Part shown: positions 32,855-46,733 of the stretch, piece after piece | Layout of the letters: every line of letters begins with the position of its first letter | How positions within the stretch are numbered: the first letter of the stretch is position 1 | Source: Eunapius fragilis | Taxonomy: Eukaryota > Porifera > Demospongiae > Spongillida > Spongillidae | Length of the DNA stretch: 64,000 bases | Direction of reading: 5' to 3' | NCBI GenBank assembly: GCA_963681505.1 | Contig: OY811971.1 | Location: 7,414,924-7,478,923, forward strand | Made by a program: the position numbers and the translations under genes | Notes under the pieces: generated by a model | Database searches by the model: none | The model's input: the letters and a program-made list of their open reading frames with translations, nothing else | What the model was told of the DNA's origin: nothing

Positions 32855-35690
32855 CTAGGTCTCGACTGCCAGAGGGACGCACACCCACCCTAGCTCACTG
32901 CATTTGGGATCATTAGCCTTGTGCTTGCTGGTTTCTGCTGATATAGCTGAAAAGCCTGATGTGATGCATGCTTGATTTAGTGAGGCAACAGAAAGGGGGG
33001 ATGACACAGTGAAATCAATGGCAGCAAATCTGCCAGTAATCCAATCACGAACCAAAACATCAGCTGGGCGGGATCGAGAACCATCGGGTGTCAAGTTGCT
33101 ACCAACTTCAACTTGAACACCAAGATGGGCCTGGTGACAGAAATCAACAAACTCAGAAAGACATCTCGAAGTCGATTATGTCGTGGGACCACATCTCCAC
33201 CCTTCTTACATGTAGCAGCATGGTGACCCAGGATCGGAGAACTAGATCTAATGCTGTGTTAGGACAAAGAGAACAGGAAAGCCCTCTGGAAATATCCAAT
33301 CCCAACCACCACCTAATGCCTACACAGAACTCATGGGGGTCAAGATGTAAACCAAGCTCTACACTAGGCACCACTGAAAGCCAAGAGGATGCATGAGGGG
33401 CTGATGCTAAGAGGAGGCGGGCCTTGTTAGCAGGAGATGAGGAATCTAAGAGAGCTCTTAACTGCTCAGTGTCAATTTTGAAAGACAAGGCCTTTTGAGG
33501 TATGGGTGAATCTACAGTAGATCCAATGAGAATAGTGTCTTGAGTAGACACTAGACCATTGAAGGTGGTCAAGGCATGCTTTAGATGTTGGTTATCTACA
33601 TCTGCAAAACCCGAGGAGCTAATAGAAGCAATGTACGCAGCACAGGCATGCAGTGCCAAGAACGCAACCCCAAACCTCCATACCTCAGACCCAGCTGTGC
33701 ATGCTGCCAGGCAGGCTCAGTGAGGTCCATAGCAGAACATGTGGCAAAACATTCCTTCACTGCCACGTCAAATATCTGCATAGGGTCAGAGGATAAGCTG
33801 GGGGGAGTGGACTGAGCAATGTGAGCCAACCTACAAAAACTACCACACACACAAAGCCGGTAGGGTGAAAGCCACCTGGGGGTCAATGACGGCAACATCC
33901 TGAAGCCTGGACAGCAACTTCAAGGCCTCAACCCGCTTAAAGGCAATGAAATTGGCACAGTGGATATAGTCACCAATAGGGGCACCAAGGATAATGAGGT
34001 TAGGAGTGTGGAAGGCGTTCATTGAATCCGGAAACATTGTTGTGTCAAATCCACAGAACTCCTCAGATTGATGAAGATCCCCAAAGAAGGACCCATGTTC
34101 TCAATGATGGTAACGGCCTGGAGCAGTGACAACTTAGACCCAGCTAAAACCCCCATCATCAAGGTACCATGCCTGATACAATAGGTTAAGACAGTCATCG
34201 TCAGCATCAATTAATGACACTATCCTGTGCAGCACTAAGGCAAAAAATAGGGGACCCAATGGATCGCTTTGCTGCACCCCTGATTCAGAGGTTAAAATGC
34301 CTAAAGGGTAAAAAAAAAAGGCTGGGAGCTGTAACACCCTGTTGCCCAGGGAAGAAGTTCTGGAAAGAAGTTTGAACATTCTAAAAGGAGAGCTTCCCTG
34401 GAAATGAGCATTCTTCATGTCAATCTTAATGACTGCAAAGTCATTGTCTAACCAATGATCCTCAACACAGCGTCTTAGCCCGTGTACAATCTTTTCAGTC
34501 CCTGAGGCACAAGCCACTCCCAGTTGAAGAGGTTGAAAGAAATCTGATGCCTTTTCCTTTACTAAGGCAAATAAACACTTCCCAGTAAGTCTTCTCAGGC
34601 TTTCTCCCACTGTGATCGGCCTGATATCTGGGGGGCTGTTGGGTTTAATTTTTTTCAGTGCTGTCAAGTTGCTACCAGCAAGATATCTAGACAGTTCAGA
34701 TGGGGCCTTGCCTGATGCCAGGAAGTTTACAACACACTTCAGGGAGACACAAAGTGGAGACAGTAAGGGGATCAAGGAGGTGCTGAACCCTGAGGCCTGA
34801 GGGACCTGCTGATGTTCCTCTGGGAAAAGATTGCAGGAGGGCTGCAATGTTGAACTCAGGGCCCAGAGATGGGCGAGGGGAAGTTGGTTCTGGGGCAGGA
34901 GCTAAATGAGGTGTGCAACTTGGGTGTTTAGCTTTGAGCAGCTCCCATGTTGTGTCACTGTGGGGGGCAATGCCATCTGAAAGGAGCATCCGACATGCTT
35001 TGTCATACATACCCAACCTAGCCAGGGTGATTGCTGAATACAGGGACTGCTTGAAGTCTGCATCCTGTCTGGTGGGAGTTGACCTTGAGTTCTCCTTAGC
35101 CTGCCTCCATAATGATTCCAGCTCATTTCTGGACCACCGTTCACAAAGAAATTCAATGTGAGTAGGTCTGGAATGTCGACCATTGCATTTTAGAGAGGGA
35201 AGTACACATTTTGGCAGCATAAGAAGCCTGAGCCAGGCTTCAGCAGTGTTTTCTGACAGAATTGATCTTAAGACTGTTGACAGAACTTTAGCAAATGCAG
35301 GCCTAGCCTTCTTAGGGACAAAGCGCAGAGTAGGGCATTTAAGTTCGCATACCTCTTCCAGGGAGGGCAAGTTAGGTGTGGTTGGCTCAGAAAGTGCAGC
35401 AGGCACAGGCCCAGCTGTTGTAGAAGGAGAAACATGTGTGAGCAATGCCGAAGATGAAATCAGATTAGTGGTGCAATGTTGTAAGTGGGAGGCTGCCCTT
35501 GAATTAGCAACCAAATGAGAGCATTGTGGACAAATGAACACAGCCAAGAAAGCGGTACAGAACCACGAAAAACTCAACGGGTATGTAAGGACATATGAGA
35601 TCGCTCTATTGTTGGAGCAATCCGCTTTGTACACTCTGGAACAGGTTGGTTTTATTGATTTCATATCATAGCAATTTATTGCACACAAGA
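32855..35690 (-). mobile_element. Non-LTR-like reverse-transcriptase element with restriction-like endonuclease domain
   Basis: Reading from high to low coordinates, the coding pieces are as follows. An N-terminal zinc finger has CPQCSHLV and HLQHC (about 35500-35400). A conserved pre-RT region has RPAFAKVLS, AEAWLRLLMLPKCVL and TSAGPSGLRVQHL (35300-34750). The reverse transcriptase has RPITVGESLRRL, VIKIDMKNAH, GVQQSDPLGP and YLDDG (34700-34140). The downstream region has LGAPIGDYI, AHIAQSTPPSL and GLRYGGLGLRS (34000-33600). An endonuclease-like end has SRPADVLVRDW and AAIDFTV, then ELGWVCVPLAVE (33090-32860). The parts are spread over several frames, so this copy is inactive. It resembles LINE-type elements with a C-terminal nuclease, and the family name is uncertain. 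Confidence 0.7.
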
Positions 35691-36189
35691 ATTGTATATA
35701 GAAGATGAGTACCTAGTTAATCATGTCATAACTGGAGCATTCCATTCATAGTGAAGAACAGGACATTTAGATTTTTGGGTCCCAAATATGAGTTACCTTT
35801 ACGGAGCGGATAAAACTTGTTTAGTGTGACTTTGAAAGATATACATACTCATGCATGGTATTTTCATCCGTTTACAACTCAGAGTAAAATTACGTACACT
35901 TTGCAAAATTACATCTTGAACAGTACCACTCATCCCCCTTGGGAGGGAATAGCAGTCCCACACATGAAAAATGGTACCATTGTATGGTATCATTACATAA
36001 CACCATTTCACCATGTTCGATGTTTTGGCAAAAAAAGAAAATATCATTACTATGGCTCTCTTCTAACTACTCTGACTGCTTTGGGAAAAGCTTTTCCAAA
36101 AAACGTTTGTCTCTATATATACGCTAAATCAACAATCCTTTTGTTGTCCACACAACAAAATCACAGAATTTTTTTTATCACATAAGGTT

Positions 36190-39100
36190 AGCTGACCTTG
36201 AACCTGTGTATAATATTTGTGTGTGGTGCATAGACCATGTTCCTCTGGGGCCTGTATCTCATGACCATCTTCGAGGTCTCCTACCACTTCAGGAGCTGGT
36301 GATTGTGGGTTCTCCTGCTGTTGTGGAAGATACACAACTATATATCTTCCATCTTGTCATCAGTAGTGTTATGAGGTACTGCAGTCCTGCCAGTAGGAAC
36401 CACTTCTGGTACATCAACACAGACTGGCTGTTCCATTATAATCTCATTGGAGACGCAAGGTTTCAGCCTGTTGAAGTGCACAACCAAACGCTTCTTTGTT
36501 CTCACACAGTTCATAATGCGGTAGGAGGCTGGTTCTAGAAGCGACACCACTTTGTATGGCCCTTGCCATGGCCTGTGTAGTTTTCATGAGCGACCTCTGG
36601 GTACCTGTGGACAGTGCAGCAACACCAGGTCACCAACTTGAAAAGGTCGCCCCCTGATCGATTTGTCATAATTGGATTTCTGGTGGTTCTGCTGCCTCAT
36701 AGTGTGTTTTTGCACCAACTGGTAGGCATGTTACAGGTGAGCTTTCAGCTTGGTCTTATTGTCAGCTCCAGCTGTCTCCACACTAGCTGGAAGCAAACAT
36801 CACATCCTCTGGAAGATGCACTTCACGCCTGTGCATCAACTCAAATGGCAAGGCACCAGTGGTGTCATGGACACTTGTCCTATATGCCAAGAGTATGAAA
36901 GGAAGTTGCAGGTCCCAGCTCTTCTCATTCTCCCCCACAGCAATGCTCAGCATGTTCAGCAATGTCCTTTTAAAGTGTTCAACCATCCCATCGGACTGGG
37001 GATGGTATGGGGTGGTTCTTGTCTTCCTTATTCCCAGCATCAGGAACAGTTCCTTGATGAGGTTGCTCTCAACGTTTTTCCCTTGATCTGTGTGAATGGT
37101 GTCAGGAACTTCCATTCGACAAATGAACTCATTAACCAGGATACACGCCACTGTCTGTGCTTCCATGTATGGGAAACGCCTCCTTCCACCTGGTGAAGTA
37201 GTCTCCTACCACCAAAATATAACAGTTTCCCCTTTCAGTGACTGGTAGTGGTCCCAGAATGTCCATGGCAACTCTTTCCAAGGGGCCTTGATACCTAGTC
37301 CTCTAACTGCAGTGGAGCCCTTGGTGTAGGTGGTGATTTTCTTGAACTACAGTTGGCACAGCTAGCACACCACTTCTACACATCTTTTCTCTGGCTAGGC
37401 CAATAGAAACGTCTTTGAACCTTCTGAAGCGTTTTCTTCACTGCTAGATGGCCTCCAACCAGAGAGTCATGTAGTCCTGAGAGCACTTTTGGTACTAGAG
37501 ATACTGGCAACACCAGCTGGAGTTCCCTGTGTAGTCCACCTCCAGGAACATCTTCCCACTGCCTGTAAAGGACTCCCTCTTTCAGGATCAGCTGGTCCTT
37601 CTGAGACCACAATGTTTTTAACTTTGCCTGTACAGGAGGAGAACGAGGAATAGAATTAGACTTACCATGAAAAAACTTCCATCAAATCTGCATCGCTTCT
37701 CTGAGCAAACTTAAGATCCTCAGGTGACCAAGTAGGAAGTATGGCCTCCATCTGTACCACATCACAACTAACAGCATCATCAGAGGCCTCTGAGAGACCA
37801 CACTGCTTGCACGGCACACCAGAAAGACAATCAGCATTTGTGTGGTTCCTCCCTGTTCTGTGCACCACTTGGTAGTCATACTCAGCTAGCTGCTCCAACC
37901 ACCGAGCAACCTGCCCCTCTGGTTCCTTAAAACTGTGAAGCCACTGGAGTGCACTGTGGTCAGTGTGCAACACAAATCTACACCCATACACATACGGTCT
38001 AAAGTGATGTGTTGCCCACACTAGTGCCAGCATCTCATGGCAGGTTGCACAATACTTCCTTTCCATTTTTGTAAGTGTCTTGCTGGCATAGACAACCACT
38101 CTCTCTTGACCTGCAATTATCTGGGACAATACAGCACCAAGGCCTCACCACTAGCATCCGTGTCCAGTAGAAAATCTCGGTTGAACTGTGGCATCACTTG
38201 TACTGGTGCAGATACCAGTCGCTTCTTAGGTTCCAAAAATGCTTGTGTGCATTCTGCTGTCCACAGCCACTTCTTTCCCTTGTCAGGGAGAGCATTCAGT
38301 GGAGCTGCCACCTGAGCAAACCCCTCAACAAAACGGCGATAATATGATGCCAATCCCAGGAAACGCTTCAAATCTTTCTGATTAAGAGGAATGGACCAAT
38401 CAAACACACTTCTAACTTTTCCAGGATCTGTTTCAATCCCCTTTCCAGACACTAAATGCCCCAGATAGCGAACCCTGTTCTGAAGCAGGTGACATTTTGA
38501 TGGTTTTAGCTTAATACCAGCATTCTTTGGTCTGGTAAACACATCCCTTAGTTGGCCCAAATGCTCTGCCACTGTTCTACTGAACGCAATGATGTCATCT
38601 ATGTAAACCAAACAGGTAGACCAGTGAAGACCAGCCAACACCTGTTCCATAAGCCACTGGAATGTGGCAGGTGCATTACGTAACCCAAATGGCACAGCAC
38701 GAATTGATGCAGCCCAAATGTATAATGTTACAAATGCTGTCTTTTCCTGATCTGAAGGGTCAACCTCCACCTGCCAATAACCACTAGCTAAATCTAGTGT
38801 GGAGAAATAATCACCCAGTGAATCTAGAGTATCATCAATGCGAGGCAATGGCTGGGCATCTTTTATGGTGACCGCATTAACCTTCCTAAAATCTATGCAA
38901 AACCTTGTACTGCCATCTCTCTTTTTTACCAGCACAACAGGAGATGACCATGCACTAGTGCTAGGTTCAATAATGCCCTTACTCAACATATCAGCAATCA
39001 TATTACATACATCCTCTCTCTGAAAATAGGGAAGTCTTCTGACGGGTTGTCGATTAGGTACAGCATCCCCGGTATCAATCCTGTGGTAAACCAAGGCTGT

Positions 39101-41000
39101 CCTGCCAAGGTCATCATCACGAATAGATGTGATGCTTTCAAACTCGGCCAGTAGGTCTGCTAATTGTTGCATGCCTCTCTCTCTCTGACATCTTGGGCAC
39201 TGGATACCAATTGGCGTATGGTGGCCTCCAAGGCGGACTTTCTGTCATTTCCGTGTTGAGTAGCCTCCAATTCAATAGCACAAACGTCCATAAGTGGCCG
39301 CAAATATCCGATCCTTCTCCCCTGTTGCACCTGAACTGCGTGTGGGGTTGGATCCAGGACTTGCACTACAATACCAACATTACTCTCCTGCACAGCAGCA
39401 TGGGCTACTGCCAGTCCATGACACTCCATGAAATCCTGGCTAGGCTCAAATTAATATGACACCAACCAGGTCATAACATGCTGCTCCTGCTTTTTGTTCT
39501 GTCAGATGACCATCAATCTCATTCGACAGTTTGCAGGCACCTCCACCGTCTCAGCAACTGACAACCCCACGAGCATTGAGTGGTTTCCAGATGAAAGTGC
39601 ATGGAACAGCCGTTCCCTTAACCAGCAGGGAGTGATTATGCAAATCAATTACACAACCATGCAGTACAAGAAAGTCTGACCCCAGTAAGCAATCCTGAGT
39701 CAAGCACTCAGCCACCAAAATATGATGCTTAACTGACAAATCACCTACCCGAATACAGACATCACCTTGACCTGACAGGTTGATTTCATCACCATTAGCA
39801 GCAAAAACTGCATGAAGTGGTGTCTCCAGTTGTTTCTGGCCTATTTCATCCCTAATGTCACGGCGAATGATAGTTACAGCCGACCCGGTGTCCACCAACA
39901 TTTTCGTACAACGCCCTTCAATGTAGCCATATATGAACAAAGCTGCACTCACAGCTGCACTCTCTGATGGAAAGTGGGCTTTAAATGCAGTTCTACGCTG
40001 GGGGCAGTCCCTCTTGATATGGCCTTGTTTCCCACATTCCCAACATAATGGACCATGCAGAGGCTCGCTTTTGTCCAGTGCCACCATCCTTCCTGCTAGC
40101 TGGCCATCTACTGCGGCTAGTCCCCCTTGCTGACTCTTTAAGCAGTTTCTGAACTTGTGTGGAGAGTTGGTGAACCATTTCTTCAGTCTGTTTGAGTTGC
40201 CGGCCACGTCTCTCCTCTAGGGTCGCTTTCTCCTGGGTACTACCCGTATGTCTGTTGTAATCAGATGCAGCATTCGATGTACGTGAACCATCCTCTGCAT
40301 CCTCTGTCAATGCAAGTGATTCCGCCTGACATCTGTCCTTCTGCAGTCTTTTCTGTGCTTCTTCAATAGCTTCTAGTTGACTCGCTAATTTATGCGCGTC
40401 GACCTTCAGCGTGGGCGGCATCTCTTTCATCAGTCGCAGCTGAACGGACAAAGACCGCACTCCTTGCATGAACTGGTTCCTCAATACTTCCTGCTTCCTT
40501 TCTAAAGACCACCACTTGGGGTAGGCCCTGTCGGCGAGTACCCGCAGTTCTCCGGCGAACTCGACCAGATGTTCCCCTGTCTTCTGCATCCTGCTCTGCA
40601 ATTTTCGCAGCCACTCGAGTTCGCTACCCTCGGGCGCGTAAAGAGCACGCGCAAGCATTTCACGACATTATCATAACTGGGGGAATTCATCAAACCTTGC
40701 TGCGAGATTACCTGGAATGGCTCATCGTCTTGTAAAGACAACAGCTCTCCTGCTTCCTGTTCCTTAATTCGGTACCTTTGCTAGTCGGACGTACAGCTCG
40801 AAGCGAGACAACCACAATGTGATGTCAGTGCCAACCGAGAAACGTGGCGGTGGTCGCTGGCTCATCCTCAGCAGCGCAGCATCCATTTCAATCCCACTTC
40901 TGGCACCAGTGTAGCGCCCGCGCCAAGAGGATGACCAGGTAAGGTAATGCAGCGAAGTAGTAATCTATCTTACATACACAATGCGCACACTTAATACATA
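36190..41000 (-). mobile_element. Broken Ty3/gypsy LTR retrotransposon (fossil)
   Basis: Parts lie in the usual order on the minus strand. Gag is at about 40740-40000 and a zinc knuckle plus aspartic protease (LVDTGSA) at about 40200-39550. Reverse transcriptase (YIDDI) is at about 39170-38120, RNase H at about 38130-37660, an integrase zinc-binding region at about 37610-37380, and an integrase core at about 37170-36780. A primer-binding-site-like sequence next to TGTAGCGCCC near 40911 suggests the upstream LTR starts there and runs to higher coordinates. I could not pair it with a downstream LTR. The copy is broken, with roughly five or more interruptions, and looks moderately old. Confidence 0.85.
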
Positions 41001-44000
41001 AAAAGTGCATGCGTCACAGACGGTCAAAGTTCACACATGGCATAATACATGGTGCCACTTGAAGTTAGGTGAGTAGGAAGGTTGCATGTTTCATGTTACA
41101 GGTAATGCTGAACAACTGACGGGAAATGTAATATGTTGTACTGGACGTTGTTTGATCTCGATCAGCATCTTTACTATTGGATGGTTTCACAAAAGTCAGC
41201 TGTTCACCGCTTGGAACTGAGTTAGCCCACATTCCGATGTAATTCAAATAATCAAAAGGCGCGCTTGCTGACGCGCGCGTCGCACTCTAATCGTACCTTT
41301 AGGGACTTTCTGTGCTGCAACAAGGTGCATGTCGGAAGGAGGGCTATAACCTGCGTCACCCAGCTTTCTGGGCCTCAATGCTTGCGTTGTAATGGCATGC
41401 ATGCATGATGTATGTAGTAGGTGAACGCAAAATGTAATACGAAATACGAACGTATTTATTCTGGAAGTGTGTGTGCAAGGTAGTGCGCAATCGCTCCCTT
41501 GCGACTGATATAAAAGTTATGTAACAATCTATGAAAGAGCCATGTCATTTGCGTATTCTGTATACATTACGTGCCTTACTTCTGGCCATACAATTTGTTC
41601 ATGGGTGTGAAGCAGTCTTCTTGCAGTTACGCTCCACTTCCATAAGGTAATGATTTAATTCAAAAATGATCCCAATATTGATAAATGACTTGAGGTTAAA
41701 GTTGAAACATGTAGCTTACCATATCTTGACAGTGCTGTCAAGGCCAATAAGAGTCATTTCATTTTAACTATAGGAATATTCCCATGATAATCACCAAGTA
41801 GCTTGCTGTCCATAGGCCATCCTGAAGCTTTCCAATAATGGGCTATAATTTTAAAAGCATGATATATACTTGTAGTAACATTTTCGATCATGTCCTTAAT
41901 TTACTACACTTCATATGAACTCCTGTGTGAATGGACATAATTAGTCCCTACAAAGGGTGGTGATTATAATTTGATAATTATTCTTATTCATCTTACGTGT
42001 ATGGCAGTCACCCGGATAAAAACTAACGTAATGATCTCTGCCCCATTTAAGAGCAGTGATGTCATCTGGATCAGGAGTTTACCCTATGCTGGAATGAGAC
42101 ATTTACTGCAGAATCGTTTCTGCATTCCGCCACCATCAGAGTAATCTGATACATGATCTTATTCTGAAATGAGAAGTCAGACGTTTTATACGCTATAACA
42201 TTACTACCCTACAATGGCCCATATCATCACTTCGAAACTATTTTTCTTCATCCATGACAACACCTGCGAACGTATGGTTCAAAAATTAAGGGTGCGTGTA
42301 TACTTTATGTCTAAGTGCGCCTTTGGAGTATCTTTTGTATCTTTCCATGCAGAACAGGAAGAGCTGCCTTGCAATGGGTATAGCATTCCTTCGGATAGCT
42401 CATATGTCATCTGGTGTCGGAATGCATTCATCATTTCCTTTCAGTGGCATAATGATATAATAGTAATCACTAAGTGTGTGGTAATTTGTATAATATTTTT
42501 TCTAATTTAAGGATGTATATTTGCACTGAGGTTTACCATAACAAAGACTGTAAATCTCAGGTTGGAAATACAATGACTCAAAAGTATGCACTTCTAGTAA
42601 TACCCTCATGTGATGTTATATATATTTATATCAATGGTTCACCAGCTCAAATAAATTCAGTAGATTGCGGGAACTTTTTTATGTTTTGTAAGAAAAAAAT
42701 AATATTTCATCTTCCAACAGTTTTCAGTGAATTCATTATATTATCAGGCTGCTTGATTGCAGGCTGAAGGTTTACCATGCCTGGAACACAGGTATGTTTA
42801 ATAGTTCATGCCATCTAACCATATCCAATTGATGGCATCATCATTTGAGTCATGCAATGGGTCAAAGCAATCAACAGTTTTCAGGATACATGAAATGCAT
42901 GACAACAAATCTGAAGGTATTTTTTACCAACCATTAAACACCCGTCTTTGGTCTTGCGCATAGGGAAGAGTAGCAAATCATCAATATGTTTCCTCCCTTG
43001 TAGTATTATATAATTTATGCATGTAATGATTGCTTTTCATTCCTACTTTCGAAAGTGTTGATACAGCTTCAAAACCATTTGTTATTATGATTGGAATCAG
43101 TAAGGGATCAAAGAACATCACTTTTCTCCCCATCTGGTTGTAACACAATGAAAGTTACTTCAGAAAGAGTGCAAAGAAATTTTGAATTATTTAGATTACA
43201 CTTGACAAGGATGTTTGCAGAAGCTCCATGTATGCAACAATTACCTAAATGATTACATTCAAGAATGAAACCTTGCTAACTGTTGCCAGATGTTTGAGAA
43301 CTTACTCGAGAATCTATCCAATCTCCTGACAGCAGAGCCAATATGTCTGTTTACAGAAGCTGAAATGTGGAATATGGTTTTAATGTGTTTCCTTGTATCT
43401 TAATGAATCAAAACATTGCATGCATATATTTGCACATGCATATAACTTGATTGCACATGCAGACCTTGGCTTTCAGCAAGCCAACAAAGGACTGTTGGGA
43501 AAGCATATCACATAAACAGAGCATCAAGCCTAGATATGTTTTTACAAATTGGGTGCCAACACAATTGGGTTGAGTTGAATTAATTTTATAATAAAGGTCT
43601 AAGTGATTATAAGCGTTTTGAATAACAAAATACCATGTAATATAGATTGTGTTGTTATGTGAAGTTTGAATATCAGTAACTTTATAGCTTTATTATACAG
43701 TATGATTTCTTGCTGCACATGTGTATCTGTATTAGAACCACAAGTTATACCATGAATTACGCAAACGGTCTAGTTACAATGTCCACTTGTATCACTCTTT
43801 CCATGATGGATCTTTAATATAATCAATACTACTGATAATCAAGATTTATCTGCTCACCACTATTGAACTCAGCTCGTAACGTATGCTTCCATTAAATGCT
43901 GGATGAGATAATTGTTGCCACTGTGTACTTAGAAATGAAAATAGTGTTTCCTTTTGTAATATAAAGAAATCAACTTGGAACAATTACTTGGCTTTTAAGC

Positions 44001-44030
44001 TTAACAAATGTATTCTTATTTAACAGCCGA
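41001..44030. other. Region right of the gypsy fossil, no supported gene
   Basis: The first few hundred bases are probably LTR of the neighbouring fossil. Beyond that the sequence is AT-rich with no convincing exon chain. Two short open stretches (about 42048-42140 and 42352-42466) could be read as exons but do not connect, and no domain is visible. Confidence 0.35.
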
Positions 44031-44290
44031 TTGTGCAGTGAATAATTAATACTGGTGGAAGCAGCCCGTGACCTTCCACAACTTACAGAAGTGCCATGGG
44101 ACGGTACTTACATTTGTACTTCCATGTGTGATAAAACAGTTGCTTCCAGATAGGCCAACATTGCATTTATTATTAACAAATCACCACATGAAACTACCGG
44201 CAGTGCATGATGAAACCTCATGCACAGGCTATTTAAGACGAGAAGTGTGAAGTCAATAGTAAACTTTGAAAAACAACAATTACCAATAGA

Positions 44291-44425
44291 ATGCCAAAGA
44301 CCAAAGACGAAGACATGATCGCATGTTCAAGTTGCGGTGAAGTCTATCACAAAAATTTATGTGTTGAAGTTACAGCTGCATGTTCTTTAGAGGAGAACTG
44401 GATTTGTACAAACTGTTCTTTTTAG
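44291..44425 (+). CDS. Short PHD-finger-like open frame, likely transposon-protein remnant
   Basis: ATG to TAG encodes 44 residues with CSSCGEVYHKNLC and, after a spacer, W-x-C-x2-C (ENWICTNCSF). That is the second half of a PHD-type zinc finger (C-x2-C-x4-H-x2-C ... W-x-C-x2-C). Such fingers end many transposase-like proteins in invertebrates. An open stretch just upstream (44068-44250) may belong to the same remnant but has no recognised domain. I would not call this a stand-alone host gene. Confidence 0.4.
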   Translation: MPKTKDEDMIACSSCGEVYHKNLCVEVTAACSLEENWICTNCSF

Positions 44426-44989
44426 AAGTTTCTTCCATTGTTGTATTAAGATGCATGGCGAAATAGATGACCCAGACTATGAATCTCGTTAAAAATTCAC
44501 GAAACCCACCAAACACACACACCTCAACAAAAAAACATAGTTTGCAGCTCATACTAAGGTACCAGCTTTGTAACCTCCCAACCACGTGTCACAATGCAAT
44601 ACACCACTTGTCTCCCGTCGTAAATATGTATTTCGGTGGAAGGGTTGTTATGCAGAAAGCTCTGTGCATGGCCTTACATTCTTTTCCCGCTATGTGTACA
44701 TTTCACCGGCCTATACACTGATATTGAATCTGCAGGAGGCTCTACCAATAAAGATAAAACTTCCGAAGTTTGAAGAGGCAAACAATATACACGGAACACG
44801 ATCAAAGCCATGGAGTACTCCACACGCACACAAGTATGAACATGTGCAATGCGTGCGCAGTGACATGATACTTATAGTGCTTCGTTCCGTGTGTTCTGTG
44901 TTTTAGTCCGTTGAAATAGACCTAACCGTCAGAGGAGGAGTATAACGGCGTGCCTACTTGTGAGGAGCAGGCTCGTTTGTTGCCATGGT

Positions 44990-45650
44990 TATAGCTGAAC
45001 CTATCATCCCCTAGTTCCAAGTTGGGCTGCATTTCAAAGTGTGTATCAAACTCCATTCACTCCACAGATCCGTCTGTACACACTGAAAATCCTCTGTCAG
45101 TTTCCACAGCTCCAACTGTTGGCAGATGTGGAGGTGTGTAGGTTTGTGGTGTTAGTCACATTGATGACAAATTTGCATAATCAGGGATCAGGCTATGGAT
45201 GTTGTGTGCAAGCATAAACATTGTTACACAAAGGCAATGAATTTATAGTTAAGTTGATTTAGAAACTCTGCTCCTTTCTTCTCTTCAGGTAAGCCCGCTT
45301 CTTGGATATATAGTTCCACTCGCTTTATCCATAGACTGAAGTCGGTCCCAGTTGCGAAGCGAGGAGGCGGACGCGCTGAAAACCGAGTGGGCCTCCTCTC
45401 GCGTTTGAATTCCGTCATCCCACTTCTGACACCAATGTAGCGTCGGTTACAAGTGTGGCAAAAGGATCATTGATGCTTTCACATACGTGCTTATATAATA
45501 CAGATACAATCACAAAGGTCATAGCGCATGCGCTACATTTGCATAATCGCGCAGGGATCAGGCTATGGGTGTAAATAATTGTGTGCAAGCATAAACATTG
45601 TTACACAAAGGCAATGAAGTTATAAAATTCATATCTGAACTGTCACACGC
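44990..45650 (-). mobile_element. LTR-retrotransposon remnant with gag start (fossil)
   Basis: A directly repeated block (GATCAGGCTATGG..., GCAAGCATAAACATTGTTAC, ACAAAGGCAATGAA) at about 45165-45245 and 45540-45620 looks like parts of two LTRs. Between them a minus-strand frame (45418-45224) encodes the start of a gypsy-type gag, and next to it is a primer-binding-site-like sequence followed by TGTAGCG near 45437. Nearly all of the internal region is missing. The two LTR parts are close in sequence, so the element may not be very old. Confidence 0.6.
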
Positions 45651-46733
45651 TAAACTGTATCGCACTTTGGTTATACATATATATACACTTATCAATATTT
45701 AAAATCAGAAACTGGTATTCCTTTGTATTCTTTTGTAATTACATTGAATGCTTTCGAATATCATCCTCATGAAGAACAGGATTCATGGAATAGCTATGAA
45801 ATCAATGTGGGGAAATATGTATTATAAGCAGTGTATAATTGACTACATCCTTTCTAACCTATTTTCAACAATGTCATCTTGGGAATTCTTGATACTGATA
45901 TTGTAAGCCTGAGATCTACTGTGAAAGTTAGAAGGAATCAATGCAAGTAAGAATATGAAAAAAAGCAATATACGAATTAGTGAATACAATAACAATCATC
46001 TGCACATTAAAGCACTACAACAACTAAAAGTCACAAGATGTGGTTGGTGGGACACATCAGGTCTGGCATTCTGCCTCATGAGGGTGAGTGAGGCTGAGGC
46101 AACTGTACATAGTAGATATAACTCATTCAGACAGAGATTGACACAGCTGAGTGGCTACTTTTACTTGACAGGGTTGAAAGCACATTGATAGCTTCTTTGC
46201 CCCATCCCCCAAATACCTCCACAACCTATAAATTCTTAAATTGCTAAATTTCATTGACTACAAATTTAATCATCCCGTGATGGCAACCCTCTGAATTAAA
46301 GGTCACGTGTGACAAGGATTGTATTTATACAGAACATGTCATTTCTTTCACCTCACTTGTTTTCAATATTTTGTGCATTATAAAACCCTGATATCTATAT
46401 TCTTTTATACAGTAGAAGTGCAAGAAGTATCAAAATGGGATAAGCCCAATAAATATAAAATTCAGAGAAGCACAGCTAGAAAATAATCATGAGAATGAGA
46501 TTGGTTTTGTTTAAGGGTATTTTTTCTTGTAAGAAATACTGCACACAGTACAATTACACCATTCCCAGGCTCACGCTAACACTTAATACGTAGAACACCA
46601 GGCATGGATGGTTCAAAGGGGGCATTGCAGTTAAAGAGGGAAGTTATTCACAACTATCAATGCAGATTGCCTAATTTCCTGCTATGAGGGGGGGTTAAAT
46701 CCCCAACCCCCCCCCCCCCCCTCCCCCCCCCAA
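45651..46733. other. Gap before the NIDO/FN3 gene 3' end
   Basis: No gene is supported. The stretch is AT-rich with no repeat structure that I can define. A C-rich tract with runs of about 17 and 9 C residues (46705-46731) sits immediately beyond the stop codon of the NIDO/FN3 gene and would lie at the start of its 3' untranslated region. Confidence 0.4.

Noticed and set aside
42048-42466. Two short stretches with similar SS-x-VIW-x-R coding
   Set aside because: The pieces do not connect through phase-compatible splice sites and no domain is visible.
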